Made by a program: the position numbers and the translations under genes. 58,094 nucleotides of DNA from a bacterium (lineage in GTDB: Bacteria; Verrucomicrobiota; Kiritimatiellia; CAIKKV01; CAITUY01). A model generated the notes under the pieces. The model ran no database searches. It saw only the letters and a list, made by a program, of their open reading frames with translations, and had not been told where the DNA came from. This document shows positions 50,651 through 58,094 of the stretch, in pieces. The stretch lies in assembly GCA_037128595.1 (NCBI GenBank), contig JBAXWB010000030.1:1-58094 (forward strand), read 5' to 3'. Within the stretch, counting starts at the first letter, position 1. Every line of letters starts with the position of its first letter.

Positions 50651-53296
50651 ATGACGAAATCGGAAATGACGGCGGCGGAAATCAGGCAATCGTTTATGGA
50701 CTTCTACAAGTCCAAACAGCATCAGATTGTTCCCAGTTCACCGGTGGTGTTGCAGGCGGATCCGACCCTACTGTTCGTTAACGCCGGGATGAATCAGTTC
50801 AAGGAGATTTTCCTGGGCGCCCGCGTCAGCCAGTATGGACGGGTGGCCAACAGTCAGAAGTGCATCCGGGTCAGTGGAAAGCATAATGATCTGGAAGAGG
50901 TCGGCCACGACACCTATCACCACACCTTTTTCGAGATGCTGGGGAACTGGTCGTTCGGCGATTACTACAAGCGGGAATCCATCGCCTGGGGCTGGGAACT
51001 GCTCACCAAGGTGTGGGGGCTCCCCAAGAACCGGTTGTGGGCCACGGTCTATAAGGATGATGAAGAGGCGATCGCCATCTGGAAAGAGGTCACGGATATC
51101 GATCCCACCCACATCCTGAAATTTGCCGAGAAGGATAACTTCTGGGAAATGGGCGAGACAGGTCCCTGCGGGCCCTGCTCTGAAATCCATTTCGACCGCA
51201 CCGTCAATGGCTGTACCCCGGACATGATCAATGCCGGGCTGCAGGAAGTGATCGAAATCTGGAATCATGTGTTCATGCAGTATAACCGCCGTCAGGACGG
51301 GTCCCTCGAGGAACTCCCCGCCAAGCACGTCGATACCGGCATGGGGTTGGAGCGTGTGGTCTCGGTGATTCAAGGCAAGACGTCCAATTACGACACCGAT
51401 ATTTTCCAGCCGGTGATCCAGAAGATGGTTCAATTGAGCGGGTATACCTATGAGGGCCCGGGCGGGGTCGCGATGCGGGTGATTGCCGATCACCTTCGGA
51501 CCCTGGCCTTCGCCATTGGCGACGGGGTGCTCCCCTCCAATGACGGGCGGGGTTACGTGTTGCGTCGCCTGTTGCGCCGTGCCGTGCGCTATGGACGCAA
51601 GATCGGGTTTACCCGGCCCTTCATGACAGCGCTTCTGCCAACATTAGAAGAGGCAATGGGCGCCCAGTACCCTGAACTGGTGCAGCATCGTAAGGAAATT
51701 GCCCGGGCGATCCTCGCGGAAGAGGAGAGCTTCTCGGTCACGCTTGACCGCGGTCTATCCCTGTTCGATGAAGTGGCCGCCTCGGTGATTGCCACGAAAA
51801 ACACGGTGTTTCCCGGAGACGCGGCGTTCAAGCTTTATGATACCTATGGGTTCCCTCTGGACCTGACCGTGGTCATGGCGAAGGAAAAAGGGCTGGAAGT
51901 TGACGAAAAGCGGTTTGCCACACTGATGGACGAGCAGCGCAAACGGGCCCGGGATGCCCGTAAGGCGGCCACAGCGGATGCGGATGTGGATCTGGTCTCC
52001 GATCTGGTGGCAAGCGGAATCAAGACAAAGTTTACCGGCTACACCCAACTTTCAGGAACAGCCCCTGTGCTGAAGCTGTTGGGCAAGGATGCCGCTGGTG
52101 TCAGCGCGGTGGTGGAGGTGTTGAGTGAGGGGCAGGAAGGGTCACTCCTTCTGGCGGAAACCCCGTTCTACCCGGAAAAGGGCGGCCAGGTGGGCGATCG
52201 CGGGACCATTACCGGACCCGAGGGCGAGTTTGAGGTGACGGATACCCGGCAGCCCACCGAAGGGATCGTCCTGCATGTCGGTCGGGTGACCCGCGGGAAA
52301 ATGGCGGCCGGCTCGATGGTGTCCGCCACGATTGATTCAGAACGCCGGGCGGCGACGGCCCGCCACCATACGGCCACCCATTTGCTGCAATTCGCCTTGA
52401 AGGAGATTGTGGGCGGCAGCATCAAGCAGGCCGGCTCCATGGTTTCACCTGAACGGCTGCGGTTCGACTTCAATTATTTCCAGGCCTTGACCCCGGCTGA
52501 ACTGGCGGCCGTGGAACGCCGCGTCAATGAGTTGGTTCTCGCCAATGCGGCGGTCAACGTCAGCGAGATGGCGCTCAAGGATGTGCCCGGCTCGGGGATT
52601 GTCGCCATCTTTGATGAGAAATACGGCGACACGGTGCGGGTGGTGAATGTCGGGGGATACAGTCGTGAACTGTGCGGGGGAACCCATGTGACGGCTACGG
52701 GGACGATCGGTTTGTTCCGGATCGTATCGGAATGTTCCATCGCCTCCGGGGTCCGCCGGATTGAAGCGGTGACCGGCCTGCCGGCCTATGACGTGATGTG
52801 TGCCGACCGTTCACTGCTGGAAGGTCTGGCCAAGCGGTTCAGTGTCTCGCCGGCTGAAATTACGGGGCGTGTGGAGGCGTTGGCTGACCAGGTGAAGACC
52901 CTCGACAAGCAGATCAAAGACAATGAAAACGCGGCGGCGATGCAGAAGCTGGGCGGGGTTCTGGCGGCGGCCACCGAGGTCAAAGGCATGAAACTGATGG
53001 CCGTGGCCGTTGGGGAAGTATCGGCCGATGCCCTTAAGAATCTGGCCGATGCGGCGCTGGCCCAGGCGGGCTCCGCGGTGGTGGTGCTGGGGGCTTCGAG
53101 TGAGGGGAAGGCCCAGTTCATTGTGGTCGTGAGCCCGGACCTGGTGAAAAAAGGCGTTCATGCCGGCAAGATCATCAAGGAAGTGGCCAAGATCGCGGGT
53201 GGTGGCGGCGGTGGCCAGCCAGCCATGGCACGGGCCGGCGGCAAGGATGTGAGCAAGATCGCCGAGGCGGTCGCGAAGGCCAGGGAACTGTTGTGA
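50651..53296 (+). CDS. alaS: Alanyl-tRNA synthetase
   Basis: 881 residues from ATG 50651 (starts MTKSEMTAAEIRQSFMDF). Class II catalytic core, then the editing domain with ARHHTATHLL and CGGTHVTATG zinc ligands, and the C-Ala domain ending GGGGGGQPAMARAGGKD. Full length. An in-frame upstream start at 50615 would add 12 residues and is less likely. The gene after it begins 30 bp downstream. Confidence 0.96.
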   Translation: MTKSEMTAAEIRQSFMDFYKSKQHQIVPSSPVVLQADPTLLFVNAGMNQFKEIFLGARVSQYGRVANSQKCIRVSGKHNDLEEVGHDTYHHTFFEMLGNWSFGDYYKRESIAWGWELLTKVWGLPKNRLWATVYKDDEEAIAIWKEVTDIDPTHILKFAEKDNFWEMGETGPCGPCSEIHFDRTVNGCTPDMINAGLQEVIEIWNHVFMQYNRRQDGSLEELPAKHVDTGMGLERVVSVIQGKTSNYDTDIFQPVIQKMVQLSGYTYEGPGGVAMRVIADHLRTLAFAIGDGVLPSNDGRGYVLRRLLRRAVRYGRKIGFTRPFMTALLPTLEEAMGAQYPELVQHRKEIARAILAEEESFSVTLDRGLSLFDEVAASVIATKNTVFPGDAAFKLYDTYGFPLDLTVVMAKEKGLEVDEKRFATLMDEQRKRARDARKAATADADVDLVSDLVASGIKTKFTGYTQLSGTAPVLKLLGKDAAGVSAVVEVLSEGQEGSLLLAETPFYPEKGGQVGDRGTITGPEGEFEVTDTRQPTEGIVLHVGRVTRGKMAAGSMVSATIDSERRAATARHHTATHLLQFALKEIVGGSIKQAGSMVSPERLRFDFNYFQALTPAELAAVERRVNELVLANAAVNVSEMALKDVPGSGIVAIFDEKYGDTVRVVNVGGYSRELCGGTHVTATGTIGLFRIVSECSIASGVRRIEAVTGLPAYDVMCADRSLLEGLAKRFSVSPAEITGRVEALADQVKTLDKQIKDNENAAAMQKLGGVLAAATEVKGMKLMAVAVGEVSADALKNLADAALAQAGSAVVVLGASSEGKAQFIVVVSPDLVKKGVHAGKIIKEVAKIAGGGGGGQPAMARAGGKDVSKIAEAVAKARELL

Positions 53297-53326
53297 GATG
53301 TGAAACGTGAGACGTGAGGAGTGCGC

Positions 53327-53701
53327 ATGAGTGTGGAAATCATCTGCACTGCCTGCGGGCAGGAAAGTCTGCTCAAGCGGGTGCCGAAGTTTGACGGGTT
53401 CAAGAAGGTGGGGGAGCGCCTGACCTGCGCGTCCTGTGGGCATGAATATGCCGACGAGGCGGAGGTGCCCTTCACGCAACGGCGCAAGCCGAAGGTGTTT
53501 GACGCCAGTGATGCCCCCCGGGTCGTCAAGGTGTTTGATGAAGCCGAAGCGGAACGTCTCTGCCGGCACTGCCAGCACTATGTGGTGAACCCGTTCGTTC
53601 AGCGCTGCAGCCGGCACGGCAAGGTCGTGGAAGCCACCGACACCTGCCGTGATTTTGAGAAGAAAATCAGTACGATTTCATCCCGAACATCTGTTCCTTG
53701 A
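53327..53701 (+). CDS. Small zinc-ribbon protein, function unknown
   Basis: 124 residues from ATG 53327. Cysteines occur as CTACG and CASCG, then CRHCQHY, CSRHG and CRDFE, enough for two zinc sites. I do not recognise a named family. It follows alaS with 30 bp of short repeated words and its 3' end overlaps the convergent URO-D gene by 35 bp. It might bind RNA or a protein; the context gives no further hint. Confidence 0.72.
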   Translation: MSVEIICTACGQESLLKRVPKFDGFKKVGERLTCASCGHEYADEAEVPFTQRRKPKVFDASDAPRVVKVFDEAEAERLCRHCQHYVVNPFVQRCSRHGKVVEATDTCRDFEKKISTISSRTSVP

Positions 53702-54812
53702 GATCCAGATAATAGAGATAATATTCCGGTTTCACATTGGGCGGACAGCGGTGATCGCAGAAGGGGATATAGCCGCCCCGTTCAACGAGTGGCACCAGTG
53801 TTTTCATATAAGCCTTGATGGCCTCCGGGCCTTTGGCCATCTCGATCTTATCGAATCCGCCCATGATGCGCAGATCCTTGCCGTATTCGGCCAGCAACTC
53901 CGACGGATGGGCACAGCCATTGACCTCAAAGGGGAACAGGCAGTTGATGCCGCCTTCCATGATATATTTCAGGATGGGGCGCACATCGCCATCGCAGTCA
54001 ACCCACCAGAGTTTGATTCCCGCCGCCTGTAGCCGTTTGGAGATCCGTTTGTAACGCGGCATCACCACGTCCCGGAAGAAATCCACTGAGACGATCGGAC
54101 CATTCTTGAAACAGATATCCTCCCACCCCTCGGCAAAATCGAAGTCGATGTGGGGGAGCATCTGGTCGAGGGCGTGTTCCACCAGCTGGCAGGAGGTCTC
54201 CACCATGTCCTCAACCATTTCCGGGTAGTCAAACCCGGCATAGGCCAAACCTTCAAAGGTCAGCATGTCCCGGATTTTACCGATCATGGAACCGCAATTC
54301 ACCCCCAGTGGATAGTCGCGGGTGGTCGGGTGCTGCTGCTGAATCTTTTTGATGTCAATGATTCGGGTCGGATCATCGAGGCGGAACCGCTCCTCCTTGC
54401 AGCGCTTCCAGTCATCCGGGGTGACGATGGAGGCCTTGATGTAGTGGGGAATGGAGGAGCCCTGATTGGTTTTGGGGACTTCCGCGAGAAGCCCATCGCC
54501 ATTCATGAGGATTCGGGAGGTGGCGGTCTCTTCAACCACCTGGTAGGGAAACGGTGGACTCATCCAGACGTTGCCCCTGGCCACGGCATACCGGTCAAAG
54601 TTGAAAAACAAATCGGCTTCGTCGTTGTTCTTGATGTTGTTCTTCGAGAACAGATCCCACTCGGTGAAGTTTTCCTCCCAATAGCCGAACTCCATATTGA
54701 AGCAGCGGTCAATGGGCCGGTACTGCATCTGGTTGTTGAAACGCTGACGATCGGTCAGGGTTCCCTTCCATTTGGGACGACAGGGGGTGATCACTTTCGG
54801 GGATGCGGTCAT
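53667..54812 (-). CDS. Uroporphyrinogen decarboxylase-domain protein 2
   Basis: 381 residues. LTDRQRFNNQMQYRPIDRCFN at the start is the usual URO-D-like opening; IKLWWVDCDGDVRPILKYIM and GINCLFPFEVNGCAHPSELL carry Asp, Cys and Glu residues at the barrel end where corrinoid-methyltransferase relatives bind zinc; the end (YIPFCDHRCPPNV) has a Cys pair. It is not HemE. Divergent from an AraC gene with a 19-bp palindrome near the AraC start, so it is probably that regulator's target. Confidence 0.85.
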   Translation of the reverse strand: MTASPKVITPCRPKWKGTLTDRQRFNNQMQYRPIDRCFNMEFGYWEENFTEWDLFSKNNIKNNDEADLFFNFDRYAVARGNVWMSPPFPYQVVEETATSRILMNGDGLLAEVPKTNQGSSIPHYIKASIVTPDDWKRCKEERFRLDDPTRIIDIKKIQQQHPTTRDYPLGVNCGSMIGKIRDMLTFEGLAYAGFDYPEMVEDMVETSCQLVEHALDQMLPHIDFDFAEGWEDICFKNGPIVSVDFFRDVVMPRYKRISKRLQAAGIKLWWVDCDGDVRPILKYIMEGGINCLFPFEVNGCAHPSELLAEYGKDLRIMGGFDKIEMAKGPEAIKAYMKTLVPLVERGGYIPFCDHRCPPNVKPEYYLYYLDLKEQMFGMKSY

Positions 54813-54891
54813 GAGTATTTTCCTTTTGCTTTGATTTCGGGCCTGAATAAAAGTAACTTTTTAAAACAGAAGGTCCATTTACTATGGGCCA

Positions 54892-54910
54892 TTATTCATT
54901 GCATGAATAA
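54892..54910. promoter_or_regulatory. Candidate operator between URO-D 2 and AraC 2
   Basis: TTATTCAT, TGC, ATGAATAA: perfect eight-base arms around three bases, nine bases before the first possible AraC start. A related word (ATTATTCAT) occurs at the start of the first AraC gene (3262-3270). Confidence 0.45.
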
Positions 54911-54939
54911 GAAACGCAATGGATGGGGATGGGGTTTTC

Positions 54940-55758
54940 ATGGACAAGAGTAAGAAACCAGTTCAATTGACGGTGAATGAACTCCGGCCGGTTGTCTCCG
55001 TTGCCAACTACCAGGAGGTCAGCCGCGGGCAAGCCTGGGGGGAACGGCAAATTCCAGACTTCGAGTTGATATTGATTGTGGAGGGGCGGTTTTCCTATGA
55101 GACACGAACCGAGCCGCCCCTTATCCTGAACGCGGGGGATGTGCTGCTGATTCCGCCGCTGGTATGGCATACCGTCAGACGGCTGGATGAGCCTGCGCAT
55201 GCGGTGTTCAGTTGCATTCATGGGGAGTTGATTCCGGGAGCGAAATGGGCCCGGGGTGATTATCAGTTTTTCCCTGAGCCCCAGCGGGTGACCCGGACGG
55301 GGGGAGATGCCGCGATCCATGATCTGTTCATGAGGTGCCGGACGGTATATGAGGGGTATGATAAATACCGGTCGGTATTGCTTGAAACCATTCTCAAGGA
55401 ACTCTGGGTGCGTTTAGCGGGATTCTGGAGCGGGAGTCAATCGGGGGATTGCTCCGGGCGGATGAAAGGGATGGTGGCCCATCTCCGGGCGCATCTCGAC
55501 CAGAAGATCACCCGGCGCAGTCTGGCGCGTGAATTTGGCATTACGCCGGAACATGTGAATGCGCTTTTCAAGAAACAGTTGGGGGTGACGCCCACCCAGT
55601 TCATCCACCGGGAACGGATGCAGTTGGCGTATCGTTACTTGAGGGATGAGGGGGCAAGCGTTAAGGAAGTGGCGGCAAGGGTGGGATTTGAGGATCCCTT
55701 CTATTTTTCACGGGTTTTCAAGCGCGTGATGCACCGGACGCCGGCCTCTGTGGGGTAG
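54940..55758 (+). CDS. AraC family transcriptional regulator 2
   Basis: 272 residues from ATG 54940 (an alternative ATG at 54919 adds seven residues and lies close to the palindrome). The cupin-type sensor occupies ~20-135 (LILNAGDVLLIPPLVWHTV is the barrel turn), the two HTH units ~170-272 (SLAREFGITPEHVNALFKKQ and VKEVAARVGFEDPFYFSRVF). A GGGGATGGGG stretch lies before the chosen start. Divergent from the URO-D 2 gene. Confidence 0.88.
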   Translation: MDKSKKPVQLTVNELRPVVSVANYQEVSRGQAWGERQIPDFELILIVEGRFSYETRTEPPLILNAGDVLLIPPLVWHTVRRLDEPAHAVFSCIHGELIPGAKWARGDYQFFPEPQRVTRTGGDAAIHDLFMRCRTVYEGYDKYRSVLLETILKELWVRLAGFWSGSQSGDCSGRMKGMVAHLRAHLDQKITRRSLAREFGITPEHVNALFKKQLGVTPTQFIHRERMQLAYRYLRDEGASVKEVAARVGFEDPFYFSRVFKRVMHRTPASVG

Positions 55759-55788
55759 GACCGGATCGATTGAAGAAAGGGGAATGCT

Positions 55789-56376
55789 ATGAATCATTTC
55801 TGGCTATGTTTTGTCCCGTTGTTTGTCGCCGTGGATGCGGTGGGTGTGCTCCCGATGTTCCTGGCCCTGACCGAGGGGATTGAGCCGCAGAAACTCCGGC
55901 GGGTGATCTGGCAGTCGTTGATCACAGGCTCCCTGGTAGCCATTGTGTTTGTCATGATCGGCAAGGCGGTATTTCAGTTGCTGGGGATCAGTCCTTCCGA
56001 TTTCATGGTCGCCGGGGGCCTCCTGCTTTTCGCCATTTCCCTGCGGGATATCCTGGTGACCAACAAGCATCCCGACCCGGAGGATCCGGAAAGTCTGGGC
56101 GCCGTTCCGGTCGGCGTTCCCCTGATTGTGGGGCCGGCGGTACTCACGACGATTCTGCTACTGGTGGATCAGTTCGGGATTATCCCGACGATCACCGCCG
56201 CCATTGTGAATATTTGTCTGGCGGGTCTGGTGTTCCGCTTTGCCGGAATGATCAGTCGCCTGCTGGGGCGTGCCGGAACCAAAGCGGTCTCCAAACTGGC
56301 CAGCCTGCTGCTTGCCGCGATCGCCGTGATGATGGTGCGAAAGGGCATCATACAGTATCTTGCCTTCCTCCCTTGA
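55789..56376 (+). CDS. MarC family integral membrane protein
   Basis: 195 residues, six transmembrane helices. The N-terminus FVAVDAVGVLPMFLALTEG and LIVGPAVLTTILLL are the two half-site motifs of the MarC/UPF0056 family; ISPSDFMVAGGLLLFAISL links them. Function unknown in the family. AGGGG precedes the ATG. murJ follows 35 bp later. Confidence 0.9.
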   Translation: MNHFWLCFVPLFVAVDAVGVLPMFLALTEGIEPQKLRRVIWQSLITGSLVAIVFVMIGKAVFQLLGISPSDFMVAGGLLLFAISLRDILVTNKHPDPEDPESLGAVPVGVPLIVGPAVLTTILLLVDQFGIIPTITAAIVNICLAGLVFRFAGMISRLLGRAGTKAVSKLASLLLAAIAVMMVRKGIIQYLAFLP

Positions 56377-56411
56377 CGGGGTGGGGGGTCCGCCTGTTTA
56401 ATGGCGCGCTT

Positions 56412-58010
56412 ATGACTGATCGCCGAAAAGCTGCCGGTATTGTCGGCCTTGCCGTGATGGGCTCCCGTATTCTGGGACTCGTCCGCGAGGTCGTGATTGC
56501 CGGAATGTTCAATGCCGGGAAATGCCTGGACTCTTTCCTCGCCGCCTTCCAGATCCCCAATTTGCTGCGCGACTTGTTCGCTGAGGGCGCGTTATCCACC
56601 GCCTTCACCACGGTGTTTACCAAGACGCTGCATAAAGAAGGCGAGCGGCCTGCGTGGCATCTGGCCAGCCTGCTCTTCAGCGCCTTGATTGTGCTGATGG
56701 GGGTGATTTGCATTCTGGGCATCATCGCCAGCCCGTTGCTGGTGCAGATCACCAACTTCGGATTTCATCAGGTGCCTGGTAAGTTTGAGTTGACCGTCCG
56801 GCTGACGCGGATCCTGTTTCCTTTCATCATGCTGGTGTCTCTGGCCTCGGTAGTTATGGGGATCCTGAATGCCCGGTTTATTTTCGGGCTTCCGGCCTCG
56901 GCGTCCACCGTGTTTAACCTGGTGTCCGTCATCAGCAGTGTCCTGTTCGCCTACCTGTTCGACCCCCAGGCGGACTGGCGGCATCCCGTCTTCACGGAAC
57001 GTGCGCTCTATGGGGTGACTCTGGGCGTGCTCTTGGGCGGGTTGGCTCAGTTGGGGATGCAGTTGCCATCCTTGTTTAAACTGGGCTTCCGGTTCAAGTG
57101 GGAATTGAATCTGAGCGACCCGCGGCTGAGGCAAGTCTGGGCCCTGGCCTGGCCGAGTATGATTGCGGGCGCGGCCGTCCAGGTGAATGTGCTGGTGAAC
57201 GGGATGTTTGCCTCGGAGATTGATGGTGCGCGCTCCTGGCTGAATTGCGCCTTTCGCATGATGCAGTTTCCCATTGGCATCTTTGGTGTGGCGATTGCCA
57301 CGGTGACCTTGCCAGCGGTGGCCCGGTTGCATGCCAGGGGCGAGATGGCGGAGGCGGGCAAAACGATTGAGGAAGCGCTCCGGCTGGCGCTGTTCCTGAC
57401 ACTTCCCGCGGCGATGGGGCTGGCGGTGCTGGCGCCGGAAATCATCCAGGTGATCTATCAGCATGGACATTTCTCCGCCGCCTCGACGGCCTCGACCGCG
57501 TCGGCCTTGCGGGCCTATGCGATCGGCCTGGCCGCCTATGCCGCCATCAAGGTGCTGACCCCCTGTTTCTACGCGCTGGATCGCCGCCGGACCCCGCTGA
57601 ATGTCAGTCTGGTGGGGATTGGCCTCTGTATCATCCTGAACTTTATTCTGGTGAAGCGCTTCCATCTGGGACATGTGGGCCTGGCCGCCACCACCGGATG
57701 CATTGCGATCCTGAATTTTGCGCAATTGGCCGTTTACCTGCGGCGGGATGTGCATTTCGGAACCGTTCGCGCCTGGTCCCGGTTTGTAGGGCTGGTCGGG
57801 GGCGCCACCGTGGTGTGTGGGCTGACGGCCTGGCTACTCAAGCATTGGCTGGCCGGCTTCGGCACCAGTTTCCCCCTCATGGTCCTGGCCCTGTTTGTTG
57901 AAATCGCGGCGGCCGGTTTGGTATACTTCGGGCTGACGCTCGCGTTCCGCATCACCGAGACCCATTATATGGTGGGCTTGATGCGCCGGAAGTTGAGGGG
58001 AAGAGTGTGA
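56412..58010 (+). CDS. murJ: Lipid II flippase MurJ (MviN)
   Basis: 532 residues from ATG 56412 (starts MTDRRKAAGIVGLAVMGSRI); longer in-frame forms run into marC. Fourteen predicted helices. SRILGLVREVVIAGMF and FLAAFQIPNLLRDLFAEGALS are the MurJ N-terminal motifs with the Arg residues needed for lipid II transport. It moves the peptidoglycan precursor to the outer side of the inner membrane. Confidence 0.93.
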   Translation: MTDRRKAAGIVGLAVMGSRILGLVREVVIAGMFNAGKCLDSFLAAFQIPNLLRDLFAEGALSTAFTTVFTKTLHKEGERPAWHLASLLFSALIVLMGVICILGIIASPLLVQITNFGFHQVPGKFELTVRLTRILFPFIMLVSLASVVMGILNARFIFGLPASASTVFNLVSVISSVLFAYLFDPQADWRHPVFTERALYGVTLGVLLGGLAQLGMQLPSLFKLGFRFKWELNLSDPRLRQVWALAWPSMIAGAAVQVNVLVNGMFASEIDGARSWLNCAFRMMQFPIGIFGVAIATVTLPAVARLHARGEMAEAGKTIEEALRLALFLTLPAAMGLAVLAPEIIQVIYQHGHFSAASTASTASALRAYAIGLAAYAAIKVLTPCFYALDRRRTPLNVSLVGIGLCIILNFILVKRFHLGHVGLAATTGCIAILNFAQLAVYLRRDVHFGTVRAWSRFVGLVGGATVVCGLTAWLLKHWLAGFGTSFPLMVLALFVEIAAAGLVYFGLTLAFRITETHYMVGLMRRKLRGRV

Positions 58011-58022
58011 GATGTGAAGGGT

Positions 58023-58094
58023 ATGGTCGGAAGCATGAAAGACGGTATTAAATTCAAACCGCTCATCCATGGGCTGTTGCGTGATGAGCTGACG
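58023..58094 (+). CDS. Start of an unidentified gene (cut by window edge)
   Basis: ATG 58023 or 58035 opens a frame with no stop to the edge (MKDGIKFKPLIHGLLRDELT). Twenty to twenty-four residues are not enough to assign a family. The murJ stop is 13 bp upstream. Confidence 0.4.
   Translation, partial: MVGSMKDGIKFKPLIHGLLRDELT

Noticed and set aside
1-58094. tRNA or rRNA genes
   Set aside because: I looked by eye for TPsiC-loop words and rRNA-like blocks and saw none convincing; a covariance search (tRNAscan-SE, Rfam) would settle it.

Overview
The window is a G+C-rich bacterial chromosome segment. Its core genes are pheS-pheT-dtd, alaS, rnhC-prmA, pyk, murJ and orn. They sit among families that are expanded in the Planctomycetes-Verrucomicrobia-Lentisphaerae-Kiritimatiellota assemblage: UroD-like enzymes paired with AraC regulators, a DegT/xylose-isomerase-like/Gfo-Idh sugar cluster, a TolQ/TolR-type operon with TPR and vWA proteins, and a zinc-ribbon Ser/Thr kinase. 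A Gram-negative, carbohydrate-degrading PVC-group bacterium (Kiritimatiellota or Lentisphaerae-like) is my inference from gene content. No rRNA or tRNA gene was seen, so the placement is unproven.

Layout. 1-6.8 kb: carbohydrate genes (end of a glycosidase-like protein, SGNH hydrolase remnant, PIG-L deacetylase, mutarotase-like protein), then a divergent AraC regulator facing an operon of DegT aminotransferase, XylA-like isomerase and Gfo/Idh dehydrogenase. 6.8-17.7 kb: a mostly minus-strand block (rnhC, prmA, SNF2 helicase, orn, YkgJ-like protein, ferredoxin, Ser/Thr kinase, AAA/DUF4143 ATPase). 17.7-28.5 kb: a small secreted orphan, a four-helix-bundle protein, pyk, a radical SAM protein, a FAD protein, mntH and pheS-pheT-dtd. 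28.5-30.4 kb: an unusual LacI-type gene whose sensor domain is cut short and followed by a 4 x 59-residue proline-rich repeat, next to a decayed duplicate that keeps the same promoter/operator.

30.5-42.3 kb is a defence island: an unknown protein plus PIN nuclease pair, a DUF2130 nuclease-like protein, a SIR2-HerA pair (a known anti-phage architecture), and a type III restriction-modification locus (mod, res). Between mod and res lie a DUF1016 nuclease and two scrambled RhuM remnants. The SIR2-HerA genes and the first two thirds of mod are visibly A+T-richer than the flanks, which suggests horizontal acquisition. 42.4-58.1 kb: a UroD-like enzyme, an ExbB-ExbD-TPR-vWA operon in which the vWA protein carries a TonB-type SxxxH membrane anchor, an MFS transporter, alaS, a zinc-ribbon protein, a second UroD-like enzyme with a divergent AraC regulator, marC, murJ and the first codons of one more gene.

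Intergenic space is rich in palindromic elements: two 96-bp copies of one element in opposite orientation, a 273-bp multi-arm (cloverleaf-like) element, a 155-bp nested palindrome, an 88-bp palindrome inside the ExbD-TPR junction, and three copies of a 25-bp hairpin. The candidates I consider least described are the vWA-TonB chimera operon, the LacI-proline-repeat protein with its leaderless promoter/operator, the unknown-PIN pair, and the SIR2-HerA/type III/DUF1016 composite island.
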